A stretch of 64,000 bases of DNA from NCBI GenBank assembly GCA_019802505.1, contig JAFMOC010000011.1, positions 6,147,501-6,211,500 of the forward strand. The letters run 5' to 3'. The notes beneath the pieces are model-generated. The model searched no databases, had not been told where the DNA came from, and worked only from the letters and a program-made list of their open reading frames with translations. Below, in pieces: positions 1 to 11,947 of the stretch. Position 1 is the stretch's first letter; each line of letters opens with the position of its first letter. A program made the position numbers and the translations under genes. The stretch is from Corydoras sp. C115 (lineage: Eukaryota; Chordata; Actinopteri; Siluriformes; Callichthyidae).

Positions 1-736
1 ACGAACCTATTAATTATTAAATTCTAATGATATTGTCTTGCCCAACATCAGTGTCTGACCTCACAAATGCTGATTTGGATAAATAGGTGAAAATTATCAC
101 TGACACATTTCAAAATATAGTACAAGTCTTCACCGCAAAGTGAAAGTCGTTATTAGCTATGTTATTATTACTATGGTAAGGGAACCATATTGAAATATGT
201 ATTATTTTATTATATTATATATTATTTTTTATATATATATTTAATTATTATTTATATTATATATTATTATTATAGCATTATTATTTGTGTGATATACTAC
301 TTACTGGGTGTATTTCTTTTAATTTTTATTTAAATATTACTGCACGAGGTGCCAAAGAATTTGCATAATGGGTTCACATTAATAAAAAAAACAACACAAG
401 TTTGTAGTGGGTTTTATACTTTTATTTTTTAATTTTAATACATGCCATATTTACCTTTTATTATTATCTTGTTATGGAAAGAAGACATAACACCAGCATT
501 CAATACTGTGTTCAATTTAGTTTAGTACTGAAGTGGTGCCACTTAATAACAATTGAGTTGATCTTATCACATTTGATGTGCTGTAAATCAGGTTGTGATG
601 TATAAAATCTGAATTCAAGAAATGTGTTCTTTTTTCCCGTATGACCATATCACACATGTCCTGTATGTCTTGATGGCTGTACATCTAGGGGCCGCTGTTT
701 GATTGCTTGTTAATCATGTGAATAATTAGATCCCAG
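1..736 (+). other. AT-rich intron sequence upstream of first visible trpc4ap exon
   Basis: Very AT-rich sequence with no open frame that continues trpc4ap upstream. The first recognisable exon begins at 737, in the middle of the protein's N-terminal part, so this is most likely the preceding trpc4ap intron. Confidence 0.6.
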
Positions 737-3700
737 TGGACCTTCTAGAGGAAAGAGAGAGGAATGCTCGATGGCGGGGAATACCACTGTTACTGAGGAG
801 ACTACACAACAGCACTCACATAAACTGTGACCTTTCTGTCAGCCACAGTGTGGTTAAGGTACTTAAACACAATTCTTCAACTTCAATTACATTTACCTTA
901 CAGTTCATATTAAAGAACCTGCTCCCCATTTCATTGGTGTTTTTGTTTAAGTAAATGTTTCTTCACACGCAGGAACTGTCATCTTTACTCTCCATGGAGG
1001 CTATGACCTTTGTGACAGAAGATAAAAAAACACCACAGGAATCTGTCTCCCCCAACACCTACACCTTTGACCTTTTTGGAGGAGTTGATGTAAGTGCTTT
1101 GTTTAGAAAAAGCTTTAGAGTTGCCTGAGACTCGTTATAGGGATTTATAAATGAGAAGCTAATGAATTTTAAGAAAGTGCTGCATAGTTACCTTTATTTG
1201 ACACGTGTACTGTAATGCACAGTGTAATTAATCTTTCATTTCTAAAGCAGTGGTGTTGTGTAAGTGTGCAGGTTGTACAATGTGGCATTTATTTTAAGTG
1301 ATATTTCAAATTTGTTTGCACTAACACACACACACAGACACACACAAATGGGTGTGTATATGCATAACTACAACAAATTATTGATACTACAATTTAAGGT
1401 AGTATAATAAATATATCATATTAATCTCCATTTAAAATTATAAAGTATTTTCAGTTTCATTTGTGGCTTACTGACCCCCCCCCCCCCCAATTTTTTTTTT
1501 TTTGACTCATTTGAATTTATGTAAATTGGCGAAGATCATACTGTGCTCTATACTATATGCATTAAATTTTCAATGTTTTCTATGTGAGTATAATTTCATA
1601 TCTGATTGTTAAGTATGTATCTTAGTGTTGGTTAATTGCTGATATTGCATAAAGAGGCAGGTTTAGAATCTTCAACATTGTTTTACTAAATGAACTGAAA
1701 TAATGTGAACTACTTACCATTCTGTTTTTTTTTTTTTTTTTTTTCTCCACAGTTGTTTATAGAGCTTTTAATGCGGCCCACCCTCTCGATACAGGGGAAT
1801 GTTCCTATAAGTAAGTACACAAATATGCTCATTTCTGAGTCATGTGTAACTCATGATTTGATTGCACTAGTAAATTATGTATTCTGTTAAAAGAATATCA
1901 ATCGTTTCTGTGCTTTAATAGTTATGATATTTAGTTAATTATCATATTTAGCAGGTGTCTGTCTTATGGAGAATGTATTAGAGAGGTAAAGAAGAACATG
2001 CAAGTGGTGTAAATGCTGCAGAGTTGAGGGAGGTTTTAAACACTCATGACTGCTCCATATCAGCATACAGCACACATTGTCAGATTTTTTTTAAGGTTTA
2101 TACATGCTGATGTTTACGTATAGCTATTTACCCTTTTAATTTTTAAGTACAGTATGCACACATTACTTCAGCCTTTTAGCTTTCATTTTTGTGAACTGAA
2201 TGACCAGGGGCATTTGTCATAAGTTGTATTTATCTAAGATCTCCTAAGGACAGATTAAAAATGTTTTTAAACAATAAAATTTAACGAGGGTGTACTTTTT
2301 ATATCCCATGATTGTATTCAGTATTTTATGTGAATGATTGCAAAATGGTAGCCTGCACTTACAAAGTATTGAAATTAAAGTTAAGTTTTGTATAGGATCT
2401 TAAATTCCTTCTGGTTAATAGACCTTAATTTTTTGGCAAAATGTTTTTTTAGTTGGATGTTTTTGCCATAGTTTTGAAGGGTTTGGAAAAGCAGTATTTA
2501 TGTATTCACATTTCAAATGTCTTTTTATGTCTGACTAAAACTGTTAAAATGTATCTGTGGATTTATGTGTTAACATAGCGACTTGCACTTACCAGTGAAA
2601 ACGATATTGTGAACTGGGGCTGAATTATTTATGGAATATTTTTTTATTCTTTGTTCACAGTGAGTGATGACCTTATTAAAGACTGTTTAAGTGTGCTTTA
2701 CAACTGCTGTATATGTGTAAGTTCTTTCATTGTTAGCATGTTATTAAATTTCATTTGTGTTTTTTGCTTTGCTCGGTGTAAATGGGTTTTTGGTTTCTCT
2801 CTTGCAGACAGAGGGCGTTACGAAAAACCTTGCAGCAAGGGACGACTTTGTCATGTTCCTTTTTACTCTTATGTCAAACAAAAAGACATTTTTACAAACT
2901 GCAACACTCATTGAAGATATAATGGGTGTTAGGAAGGTAATTATTTATATAGCTTTTTATTTTTTTTTGAGGGAATAAGTCATTGGGTTTTGGAGGTACA
3001 GTTTTGATGCAGCTTCGGAAATTGTTTCACCAGGATGTTATCCAGTTAGAGGACATTCCCAACCTTGCCAGTCTGGTGCAGAGCTTTAACCAGCAGCAGT
3101 TAGCCAACTTCTGTCGCATCCTGTCCATCACCATATCTGAACCAGATGCTGGTATGGATGATAAACACACGCTCCTAGCCCGCAATGCACAGCAGAAGAC
3201 CAACGCTTCACCATCTCGTGCTGAGAGCAACCAAGGTACTGAAACCTGTTACTAACTTTTAGAGATTTTTAATTACTAAAATTTGTTTTGTTGACTTATT
3301 TTAGATCCATTTGATATTATAGAAGTTGTATGTTTTTTTGAGAAGCTAAAGATATGTGTTTAATTGCATTATACTGATGAGATACATGACCATTTCAGAT
3401 CAAACATTTAATGATTTTGCACAGTGTAAACGATGTAGAAGCAAGTACTCACATTATGGTTTGTATTGCGAGAACTTGGAAATATTCGGGTTTATAGAAC
3501 CAAATTTGAGTTATGAAACCATGAGTAACTGACGTAAACTGTGATCAATGCTGATGTAAATGCACAACTCATACAGCTGTATAACTGTGATTTAATGTCT
3601 TTTAGGCATCCTGTCCATCTTTTACTTGAATTCTGACGTTATTTAAAAATGAAAGATTTGTTGCCTTAAAGATTTGCTTTATAAAACTGCTCTTGTGTGT

Positions 3701-6658
3701 TCTCGTCTGTTTTCTTCAGTGGCTCTTATGAATATCCCAGGATTTATTGAGCGACTGTGCAAGCTTGCTACAAGGAAAGTATCCGAAGCGTCTGGCACGG
3801 CTGCACTGTTGCAAGAATTGGAGGACTGGCATAGCTGGCTCGATAACGCGCTGGTCCTTGATGCCCTAATGCAGATGGCTATTGAGGAAGCTGAACAGAG
3901 CAGCACAGGTGAGAGAGTAAACATCACTTTAAATATAGTATATAATTTAAATATAGCATCCTGCTGGTTTGTGCTTCTTTGATGAAAATGGACTACATTT
4001 AAATGATTTACCATCTTCTCTGCAGAATCCTCGGATGAAGGCTCTCTTTCGTCGAGTCCACTCAGGCATACATTACCTCAGTCCATGAAGATAGTTCATG
4101 AAATCATGTACAAAGTGGAGGTTCTTTATGTGCTGTGTGTGTTGCTCATGGGCCGACAGAGAAATCAGGTATTTCGCGTTTAAAATACATATTTACACAT
4201 ACATATTTATTGATTTACTTTCCCCCTGAGGAGAGGATGAAAATAATTTGAGTTACGAATTGGACCCCCCCCCCACAATAATAATGAAAAAAAAACTTCA
4301 TGGATTTATATCAATAATAAAAAATATTTTTTTTATAATTAAGGTAGTTGCAAAAGTCTGTTCAACAAGCCAAAATAATGTTACATAAAACATTACACAC
4401 AGTCTGGATATGGATTAATCTAGCTGATATTTAACTTGTATAAATTTGTTGCTTAAATAATCCATCCATCCATTATCTTCCACTTTATCCTATATCAGGG
4501 TCGCGGGGGGTTCCCCATGCCCATCCAGGGGAGAACGTTTCGGGCGCTGGGAAGATAGACCCAGGACTGGGTGCCAATCTATTGCTGGGCACACACTCAC
4601 TCACACAGACACACTCTATATGGGGTAATTTCGGAGAATTCAATTGACCTTGATCCATGTTTTTGGACTGTGGGAGGAAACCAGAGAACCCGGAGGAAAC
4701 CCACAGGGACACGGGGAGAACATGGAAACTCCACCCAGATTGGGATTCAAACCAGGAATCCCGATCGCTGAGAGGAGAACATGCTAACCACTAAGACACC
4801 ATGCCGCCCTGCTTAAATAATTGTGCTCTGAAAAACTATGTATAATCTTAACATTTTTTGTAATGATGACGGTAACACATATATACATTTGCTCATGTTG
4901 GGGTTTTGATGTCATTTCACTCATTCATTTATTCATTCATTCATTCAGCTTTTATCCTCTAGTAGGGTCGCGGTGGGGTTCCCCATGCCCATCCAGGGGA
5001 GAACGTCTCGGGCGCTGGGCAGATAGACCCAGGACAGGGCGCCAATCTATTGCTGGGCACACACTCACTCACACAAACACACTCTATATGGGGCAATTTG
5101 GAGAACTCAGTTGACTTGATCGATGATTTTGGACTGTGGGAGGAAACCGGCGAACCTGGAGGAAACCCACACGGACACGGGGAGAACATTGAAACTTCAC
5201 CCAGATTGGGATTCGAACCGGGAATCCCTAGCGCTGAGAGGCGGACGTGCTAACCACTAAGCCACTGTGCCGCCCGCTTAAATAATTGTGCTTTGAAAAA
5301 ATGTATAATATTAACATTTTTGTAATGATATATATAAATTTGCTCATGTGGGGGCTCTGATGTCATTTCGGGGGTGTTTAATGCAGACTTGGTGGGCTTT
5401 TGATATTCCAACATGCTGAGGCTGTGACTGTATCCCACAGGTTCACAGGATGCTGGCAGAGTTCCGACTAATACCTGGTTTAAACAACCTGTTTGACAAA
5501 CTAATCTGGAGAAGACAGCCTTCCAGTCACATCTTACACAGACAGAACCAGAACTGTGACTGCAGTCCTGTAAGACTAAATCAGTTAACCATTATTTTAA
5601 CATTATTGTAAATGTGTCATATTAAAAATGGTTTAAATATATACTTTTGATATGGATCAAATATGTAAGACACTGTTGTGTTTACAGGAGATCTCCTTTA
5701 AGATCCAGTTTCTCAGACTATTACAGAGTTTCAGTGACCATCATGAGTAAGGGCACTTTAAAAATGTCCTGATTTTAATGCAGTAAATTTTATCTGAGTT
5801 TGATTATAGTAATGACTGCTTTCGGTTCCAGGAACAAGTATCTGCTCCTGAATGGACAGGAACTTAATGAGCTCAGTGCCATCTCTTTAAAAGCAAACAT
5901 CCCTGAAGTGGAAGCACTTGTCAACACAGACAGGTACTGATCAAATCTGAATACACTGAAGCAGAAATTTTACAATCTGTTATCCAATATGGCGGCACGG
6001 TGGCTTAGTGGTTAGCACGTTCGCCTCTCAGCACTAGGGATTCCTGGTTCGAATCCCCATCTGGGTGGAGTTTCCATGTTCTCCCCGTGTCCGCGTAAGT
6101 TTCCTCCGGGTTCTCCGGTTTCCTCCCACAGTCCAAAAACATGGATCAAGTTAATTGAATTCTCCAAAAATTTGCCCCATATAGAGTGTGTATGTGTGAG
6201 TGAGTGTGTGCCCAGCGATGGATTGGCGCCCTGTCCTGGGTCTATCTGCCCAGCGCACGAAACGTTCTCCCCTGGATGGGCATGGGGAACCCCACCGCGA
6301 CCCTAATAGAGGATAAAGCGGAAGATAATGAATGCATGAATGTTATCCAATATCAAATTCTGATTGCATTAAGTTTTGATTAACACAGAGTGCATCTGCA
6401 CAGTGCACACTTATTACAGGTCTATTTGCTATGACCGCATGGTGCACATGATTGTCGGAGGTGATGATTTTTACACAAACATGCCACCTTTTTTAGCAAG
6501 ACAAAGTTTATTTTTTTAATCTTTTGTATGAGGATTCATTTGACAATTGAATGGCAGATATAAAGTCTTTAATGCAAATGATAAAGGCATCCCAAAATTC
6601 CTAAAAAGCATGTGACCTTGCAAAGTGACAGTGATGTAAGTTTTCCACAACAGGTTGT

Positions 6659-6694
<36 letters not shown>

Positions 6695-9600
6695 TATCAC
6701 TGGCTGTATATATAGTAGTAAACTTTTAAAACTGTTGTATGTTGTGGACATTTTAAAGTAATAGACAATATATATACACACACCAAGACTGATCCCAAAT
6801 CTGATTCAGATATTATATATATCCATATTATATTATATCCATATTCCCATATGGAACATGTTGGTTTTGTTTGAACCACTTTTATTTACTTTTGTATTCA
6901 TTTTTATTACAAATATCGAATGAACCACCATGTTTTTTTTCAGTTCTGTCTTCAATACTAACATCATTTAAAACATTTCACCATTTTGTTACAATTTATA
7001 ACCTTTTATTACCTTGTATTAATACTAAATTGAACTCTCTATATTCTTCTGTTGTACTTTTTTTAATAGGAATCTAGCATGTGATGGAAAGAAGGGGCTT
7101 TTAACACGACTTATTTCAGTAATGAAGAAAGAGCCAGTTGATTCATCATTCAGGTGAGTAGCTGGATTAATTTGACTTTTATTTCAAACTTGAGAGAAAT
7201 TTCTGCACAGAATTCAGTAATAATTTAGAATCAACTTTTTGATATCTGTTTTATTTTATATTTTGGTTATTTTTTTTAATCCTTTATCTTTTTATCTTTT
7301 CATCTTTATCAAGATGCATAAAAAACATAATCACCCTGTAGTTGTTGATGTCAGACTTCGTAGTGCAGTGTAAACCTCAGTTCATTATGCTTTACTCTCT
7401 GTGTTCTCCGCAGGTTCTGGCAGGCTAGAGCAGTGGAGAGTTTCCTTAGAGGAGCCACATCTTATGCAGACCAGATATTCCTTCTAAAAAGAGGCCTGCT
7501 GGAGGTGAGTGTTTATGAAGTAGTTAGAAGTTTTTACATACCGTATTTTCCAGACTTATAATCCGGTGCACCTTATACGTGTACTGAGTTCCAAATTCTA
7601 TAAAAGTATTTTTGTGCACATCACAATTTCACACATCACCGTCACTGCTGAAAAAGCAGAGTGAAGAAAATAAATTCGGAGCTCGTCGTCATCCTGGGAG
7701 GATTAAATAAAGAACTCCGACCACTGGACATTGGCGTAAACGGGGCGTTTAAAGTAAAGTTGCGGGCGGTTTGGGAGCGATGGATGATAGACGGCGAACA
7801 CACGTTTAATAAAACTCGGGAGGCAGCGGCGGGCGAGTTACGCCACCTTCTGTGAATGGATTGTGGATGTCTGGGCTGAGGTTTCTGCTGTAACCGTTGT
7901 CTGAGCTTTCGCGAAAGCCGGCATCATTGCCGAACAGCCGCCTGGTGACGAGACGGACTCAGACATCGATGAGGGGGTGCTCGATAGTGCAACTTTTTTA
8001 ATTCAGACACGGAGACGAGGACTTTGATGGATTTGTGGGAGAAGAGTGATTAAAAATAATGTAGAGTCCGTAATTGAGACTGCGCCTTATAGTACGGTGC
8101 GCCTTATACGTGGGTCAAATATAGAAATAGACCCCGTAATTCAGACTGCGTCTTATAATACTAAATAATTATTCATAAATAAATAAATAAATAATAATTA
8201 AAAGTCTTATGGTCCGGAAAATACGGTAATTAAATTTTTTGCTCAAATGCTATTTGATTATCCATTTTAAGTGGTTTTTAAATGTAAAATAGTAGGTAAT
8301 TATTTCAACTTTTATTGGATTAAAATATTTAATTATCCCTTTGTGTGCCTGCAGCACATCCTCTTCTGCATCATTGACAGCGGCTGTAAATCTCGTGATA
8401 TCCTTCAGAGTTATTTTGATCTGTTAGGCGAGCTCATGAAGTTCAACCTCGATGCTTTTAAGAGATTAACAAATATGTGAACACAGACGAGAAGGTTTGT
8501 GTGGTTCATCATATTCTACTAATATCACTTTATAACTGGATTTGCATTCACTTTTCTTTTAATTCAGCACATATTCTAAATTGCTGTGCTGAGCAATTAA
8601 CATTGTAATCGTTTTGTTAAGTCATATATTTGTTGTTGTAGTTTCAGATGTTTCTTAGCCAAATAAACAGCTCACTTGTGGATTCCAACATGCTGGTGCG
8701 CTGCATTGTCCTGTCACTGGACCGCTTTGAGGGGCAGACAGAAGATAAAAAAGGTAAACAAATGACAATAAATGAATGTGTACAGCAGACATTACTGCTA
8801 ACACCATCTGTGTTGATTTTGTAGGTTCTCCTTGTGTCCACATAAGGTACTCACAATTCCAAAAGAAGGTGAAAAATAGACAATTGGATATACTAAATTG
8901 TCCCTTTAATTATTTCCAGCCTGGTTTAACTGGTGGGTTCTTTTGGATGGTGTTAATTTTTATTTGTTGCTTGGCGGCAGTATAGTCTTTATTCAGTTTG
9001 TGCTTGCTGAGCTAAATAAATGTTTTAATCTGTTCTCAGTAATTACATTACATATACATAATTTATATTAAAATGAAATTAAGTTTATATTAGCAAAGTT
9101 AAGTTTATCTTTGGCTATATTCATTACAGCAGAACTACTTTACCTGACTATAATTTATCTGTTTCCGTTCTCCTGCATTTAACACTGAAAACTTTCATTG
9201 TTTTTTTTTAACAATTACAAATGCCCTGTGTCATTTTTAGTGGTCGAGGTGCTTTCTGAGTGTCGCCTCTTGTCCTACATGGCCCAAGTCGAGAACAGAC
9301 TCACCTTCCTCTTCAGACTGATAAACATCATCAACGTTCAAACCCTAACTCAGGCAAGACTTTAGATTTCTTGATCTGTAGTGTAATGTTCTGCTTTAAA
9401 TACATAGACATGTTATTTTAGTAACTCATTAATTAATTGGGGCGGCACGGTGCCTTAGTGGTTGGCACGTTCTCCTCTCAGCACTAGAGATTCCCCGTTC
9501 GAATCCCCATCTGGGTGGAGTTTCCATGTTCTCCCCGTGTCCGCGTGGGTTTCCTCCGGGTTCTCCGGTTTCCTCCCACAGTCCAAAAACATGGATCAAG

Positions 9601-10494
9601 TCAATTGAATTCTCCAAATTGCCCCATATAGAGTGTGTCTGTGTGAGTGAGTGTGTGCCCAGCGATGGATTGGCGCCCTGTCCTGGGTGTATCCACCCAG
9701 CGCCCGAAACGTTCTCCCCTGGATGGGCATGGGGAACCCCACCGCGATCCTAATAGAGGATAAAGTGGGAGATAATGAATGAATGAATGAATGAATTGTG
9801 GTCATACTGTATTAGATTCAACTTTAAAATTATAAAGTTTTGTTTTAGGTAATTCATCTAAACGTATGTATTGCCTGTTTCTTTTTTTTTTTTTTTATTG
9901 TTACTGAGCTTTTTGTTTATTTGTGATTAAAAAAAAACCCACTGTAGTTAAAGTTGGAAGTAAACAGCATCTTTGTTTGATGTGCATTTATACATCCCCG
10001 TATATAATGTGGTACATTTGGCATTGCTTGATAGTGTTTTGTTTAATTCTAGGAGAATGTGAGCTGTCTCAATACAAGTTTAGTGGTGCTGATGCAAGCC
10101 CGGTGGCGAGGAAAGCTGCCTTTCTACCTGAGAGCGCTCAAGGAGAAGGAGTATGTTGAAAAATACCCCGGCTGCTTACTCAATAACTTTCACCATTTAC
10201 TGCGCTTCTGGCAGCACCACTACCTCAACAAAGACAAGGACAGCACCTGCCTGGAGAATGTGAGCATACCATCAAACATTGCACTATGTATATGTCTATG
10301 TAAATGTGTTTTTAATAGTTTATCATAATTACGTTGTTCCCATTTTGTATGTGCAGAGTTCCTGCATTCCTTTCACCTACTGGAAGGAAACAGTGACTGT
10401 GTTGCTGAGTTCAGATAGAACTTCCCTTTGTGCCATAACCACGTACATAGATGAGGCCTACAGGGACCTGGACAGAGACTTTCTGGAAGTGTAA
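737..10494 (+). CDS. trpc4ap: TRPC4-associated protein (TRUSS), 5' partial, 18 exons, one frameshift
   Basis: Exons: 737-858, 973-1089, 1753-1810, 2661-2716, 2808-2936, 3034-3235, 3720-3908, 4026-4168, 5441-5569, 5688-5746, 5832-5933, 7070-7153, 7414-7504, 8355-8494, 8642-8753, 9241-9353, 10053-10259, 10357-10494 (stop TAA). All junction phases agree. The product follows human TRPC4AP along its length: LLSMEAM, FDLFGGVD, KKTFLQTATLIEDI, QQQLANFCRIL, PQSMKI, VLLMGRQRNQVHRM, NQNCDCSP, LCLEN-like and RDFLE-type ends. About 729 residues are present; human has about 797, so roughly 60 N-terminal residues lie off the left edge. From family knowledge, TRUSS is a cytoplasmic scaffold linked to TNF receptor 1 and TRPC channels. 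It also acts as a substrate receptor of the DDB1-CUL4 ubiquitin ligase that targets Myc proteins. Oddities: exon 8355-8494 lacks one base, giving an in-frame TGA at 8478-8480, and the intron after 9353 has a GC donor. The long introns hold SINEs and a pogo relic. Confidence 0.96.
1475..1503. repeat. poly-C / poly-T run
   Basis: Fourteen C residues are followed by two A and thirteen T residues inside a trpc4ap intron. Runs like this are prone to sequencing and replication slippage. Confidence 0.9.
4462..4809 (-). mobile_element. V-SINE copy, near full length, in trpc4ap intron
   Basis: Read on the - strand it runs from a tRNA-like head (box A type TGGCTTAGTGG, box B type GGTTCGAATCC, both diverged here) through the conserved V-SINE centre to a GGAT/GAAT simple tail. 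It is flanked by the 12-base target duplication TGCTTAAATAAT (4450-4461 and 4810-4821). Confidence 0.9.
4919..5274 (-). mobile_element. V-SINE copy, second member of a duplicated pair
   Basis: Same orientation as the neighbouring copy at 4462. Its right flank (5276-5371) repeats that copy's right flank (4811-4918), so the two are related by local duplication rather than two clean insertions. Confidence 0.9.
5991..6340 (+). mobile_element. V-SINE copy, full length with target duplication
   Basis: Head GGCGGCACGGTGGCTTAG, intact box A and box B, a GAAT-type tail, and a perfect 13-base target duplication TGTTATCCAATAT at 5978-5990 and 6341-6353. It lies in a trpc4ap intron. Confidence 0.95.
6666..6692. 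repeat. (CA)n microsatellite
   Basis: About 13 perfect CA units in a trpc4ap intron. Confidence 0.95.
7541..8226 (+). mobile_element. Tc1/mariner superfamily relic (pogo/Tigger-like) with TIRs
   Basis: The ends are inverted repeats (CCGTATTTTCC at 7541, GGAAAATACGG at 8216-8226) flanked by TA on each side (7539-7540, 8227-8228), the usual target duplication of this superfamily. Subterminal copies of a CGCCTTATA-type motif occur near the right end. An open remnant at 7661-7855 contains PLDIGVN and AFKVKLRA, which resemble the C-terminal side of pogo/Tigger DDE transposases. No full transposase remains, so the element is dead and non-autonomous. It sits in the trpc4ap intron before exon 8355. 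Confidence 0.8.
8464..8480 (+). other. trpc4ap: single-base deletion and premature TGA in trpc4ap exon
   Basis: The conserved stretch after DAFKR should read N-K-Y followed by NTD-type residues. One base is missing at about 8466-8468, so the frame shifts and TGA appears at 8478-8480. Restoring one base brings the rest of the exon back into frame with a normal donor at 8495 and gives the expected 141-base exon instead of 140. Confidence 0.85.
9354..9359 (+). other. trpc4ap: non-canonical GC splice donor (GC-AG intron) in trpc4ap
   Basis: The exon ends ACTCAG at 9353 and the intron opens GCAAGA. The next exon starts after TTCTAG at 10052. Joining them gives TLTQENVSC, exactly as in other TRPC4AP proteins, and no GT donor nearby keeps the frame. 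CAG/GCAAGA also fits the tight consensus of GC donors. Confidence 0.88.
9441..9794 (+). mobile_element. V-SINE copy, full length, in trpc4ap intron
   Basis: The complete head, box A/B, conserved centre and four GAAT tail units are visible. No clear target duplication could be assigned because the flanks are simple AATT sequence. Confidence 0.92.
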
Positions 10495-11042
10495 ATTCAG
10501 AGACTGTGTGGCTGCAGAGGGGACAGGACAAATGAGAGTCCTAAATGAGCTGCGCTACTGTTTTGCACTCCCATAATACTACATGCCAGTCTCTGCTTAC
10601 AGGACTGCAATATAGGGATGCTGTAAGAAAGTGTGTGAGTCTGTGAGAGAAAGTGAGTGAGTGTGTGTATGGTGTGGGGTGCATATGTCTATACAGGTGT
10701 GTAAGTGTGCTGCATCTAATGAACCAGTCATTCTAAACCGTAGGTGGAGATGTGAGCATAAGTGCATCTACGCATTAGCACGGCTGTGTGTTGCCTTAGA
10801 CGCCCGATGCTTGCATCACACCTTTTTTCATTTGTAGTCTGAGGGCTCCATTTTTAGACACATGAGAATGTTGTAACCCGAATTTTTATTTGCCTGTTGA
10901 CGAAGAGCCTTCTGCAAAAAAGTTTAAAAAAGTTTAACATTGGTGTTTTGCTTTAAATACTGCCTCTATATTTAAGGATCAATTGTCAGTCAGTTTTCGA
11001 CTCAAAAACTTTTCAGCCCAGAAACAAATGACAGTAGCAGAA

Positions 11043-11048
11043 AATAAA
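11043..11048 (+). terminator. trpc4ap: candidate polyadenylation signal of trpc4ap
   Basis: AATAAA lies about 550 bases after the stop codon, and T/GT-rich sequence follows within 30 bases. The 3' UTR would then be roughly 10495-11065. A later site is possible. Confidence 0.45.
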
Positions 11049-11947
11049 GATGTAACATGTTTTATCACAACTATGTCTTACATAAACCATATTGTTCGTA
11101 ATAATTGTAAGTGTTATGCTTCTCTGTTGGGTCGCTGTCCATTTTTAAATTATTAAATCTAGTGCCAATAGAATAGCATGCTATACTGGTGATTCCATGT
11201 CAAACCCTAAACCTAAAATTACAAAAATCACTTCACCTCTGATAATGTAATCAGGGATGTACATCGTATTTTTAGTCTGGCTCTCAGATAAGCATCTGTT
11301 GTTGCATGAAGCCCATGATGAGTCTGATTGAGAGTATAATTAAGTTGTAGAATCCATCTTTTCTACATCTGGCTTTTACATGGTTTGTCATTCATTTCTA
11401 TGATTTGCTATTATTTCCTTAAATCCTTTATTTTTTCTTATGGTGAAGCACCACTTCTGATTGAACCTGCTTGCAGTTTTTTAAGCTGATTTGAGGTTTT
11501 GATTTGTCTCTCTTAACAGTTTTTTGTAGGTCTGTGAGGCTTTTTTTTTGGTTTTCTAGTTTTCATCTTTACCCCCCCACTCTACCTATTTCTTTTTAAC
11601 ATTCTGTACTATAGCAACTGCCTGTTGCAAACTTGTTTTATAATCTTCCTCTGCTTTATAAGCAGTGAATTACCTTTAGAGCTTTAGACAGATGTGTTTA
11701 AGGACATTGTGTGTTACCACAACATTTATACTAATCTACACCCAGTCATCTGTCCCTCACAAGCAAACAAACAATACATTCAGACAGAGGTACATTTATG
11801 CACATGTGTTTGGAGAAAACTCTGAGAAAATCAATGCAGACAAAACATGCAAAGACTACAAAAAACTCCAGGTTGCCTGAAATCTAAACTCAGAACATTA
11901 TTGCTGTGAGGAAGCAAAGCCTAACACCTTCACTGCAGTAGGATTTA

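Noticed and set aside
3013..3033. Earlier acceptor at 3012 for trpc4ap exon 3034-3235
   Set aside because: It would add LRKLFHQ, absent from TRPC4AP proteins. The CACCAG acceptor at 3033 joins VRK to DVIQLEDIPN as expected.
3679..4014. 111-codon open frame on the - strand over trpc4ap exon 3720-3908
   Set aside because: Shadow of the coding exon on the opposite strand; the + strand exon is clearly conserved.
5992..6075. tRNA-like head with good box A and box B in the SINE copies, which could be called tRNA genes
   Set aside because: The head is continuous with the V-SINE body, cannot fold into a full cloverleaf with proper 3' acceptor stem, and recurs with target duplications. It is an internal polymerase III promoter of a SINE.
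9526..9753. Recurrent ~75-codon open frame beginning MFSPCPRGFPPGSPVSSHSP, seen in many copies (for example 6076, 9526, 31009, 33182, 42782, 63277) and in reverse frames
   Set aside because: It is the translation of the V-SINE body. The SINE consensus happens to be open in several frames, and copies differ by frameshifts. It is not a gene family.
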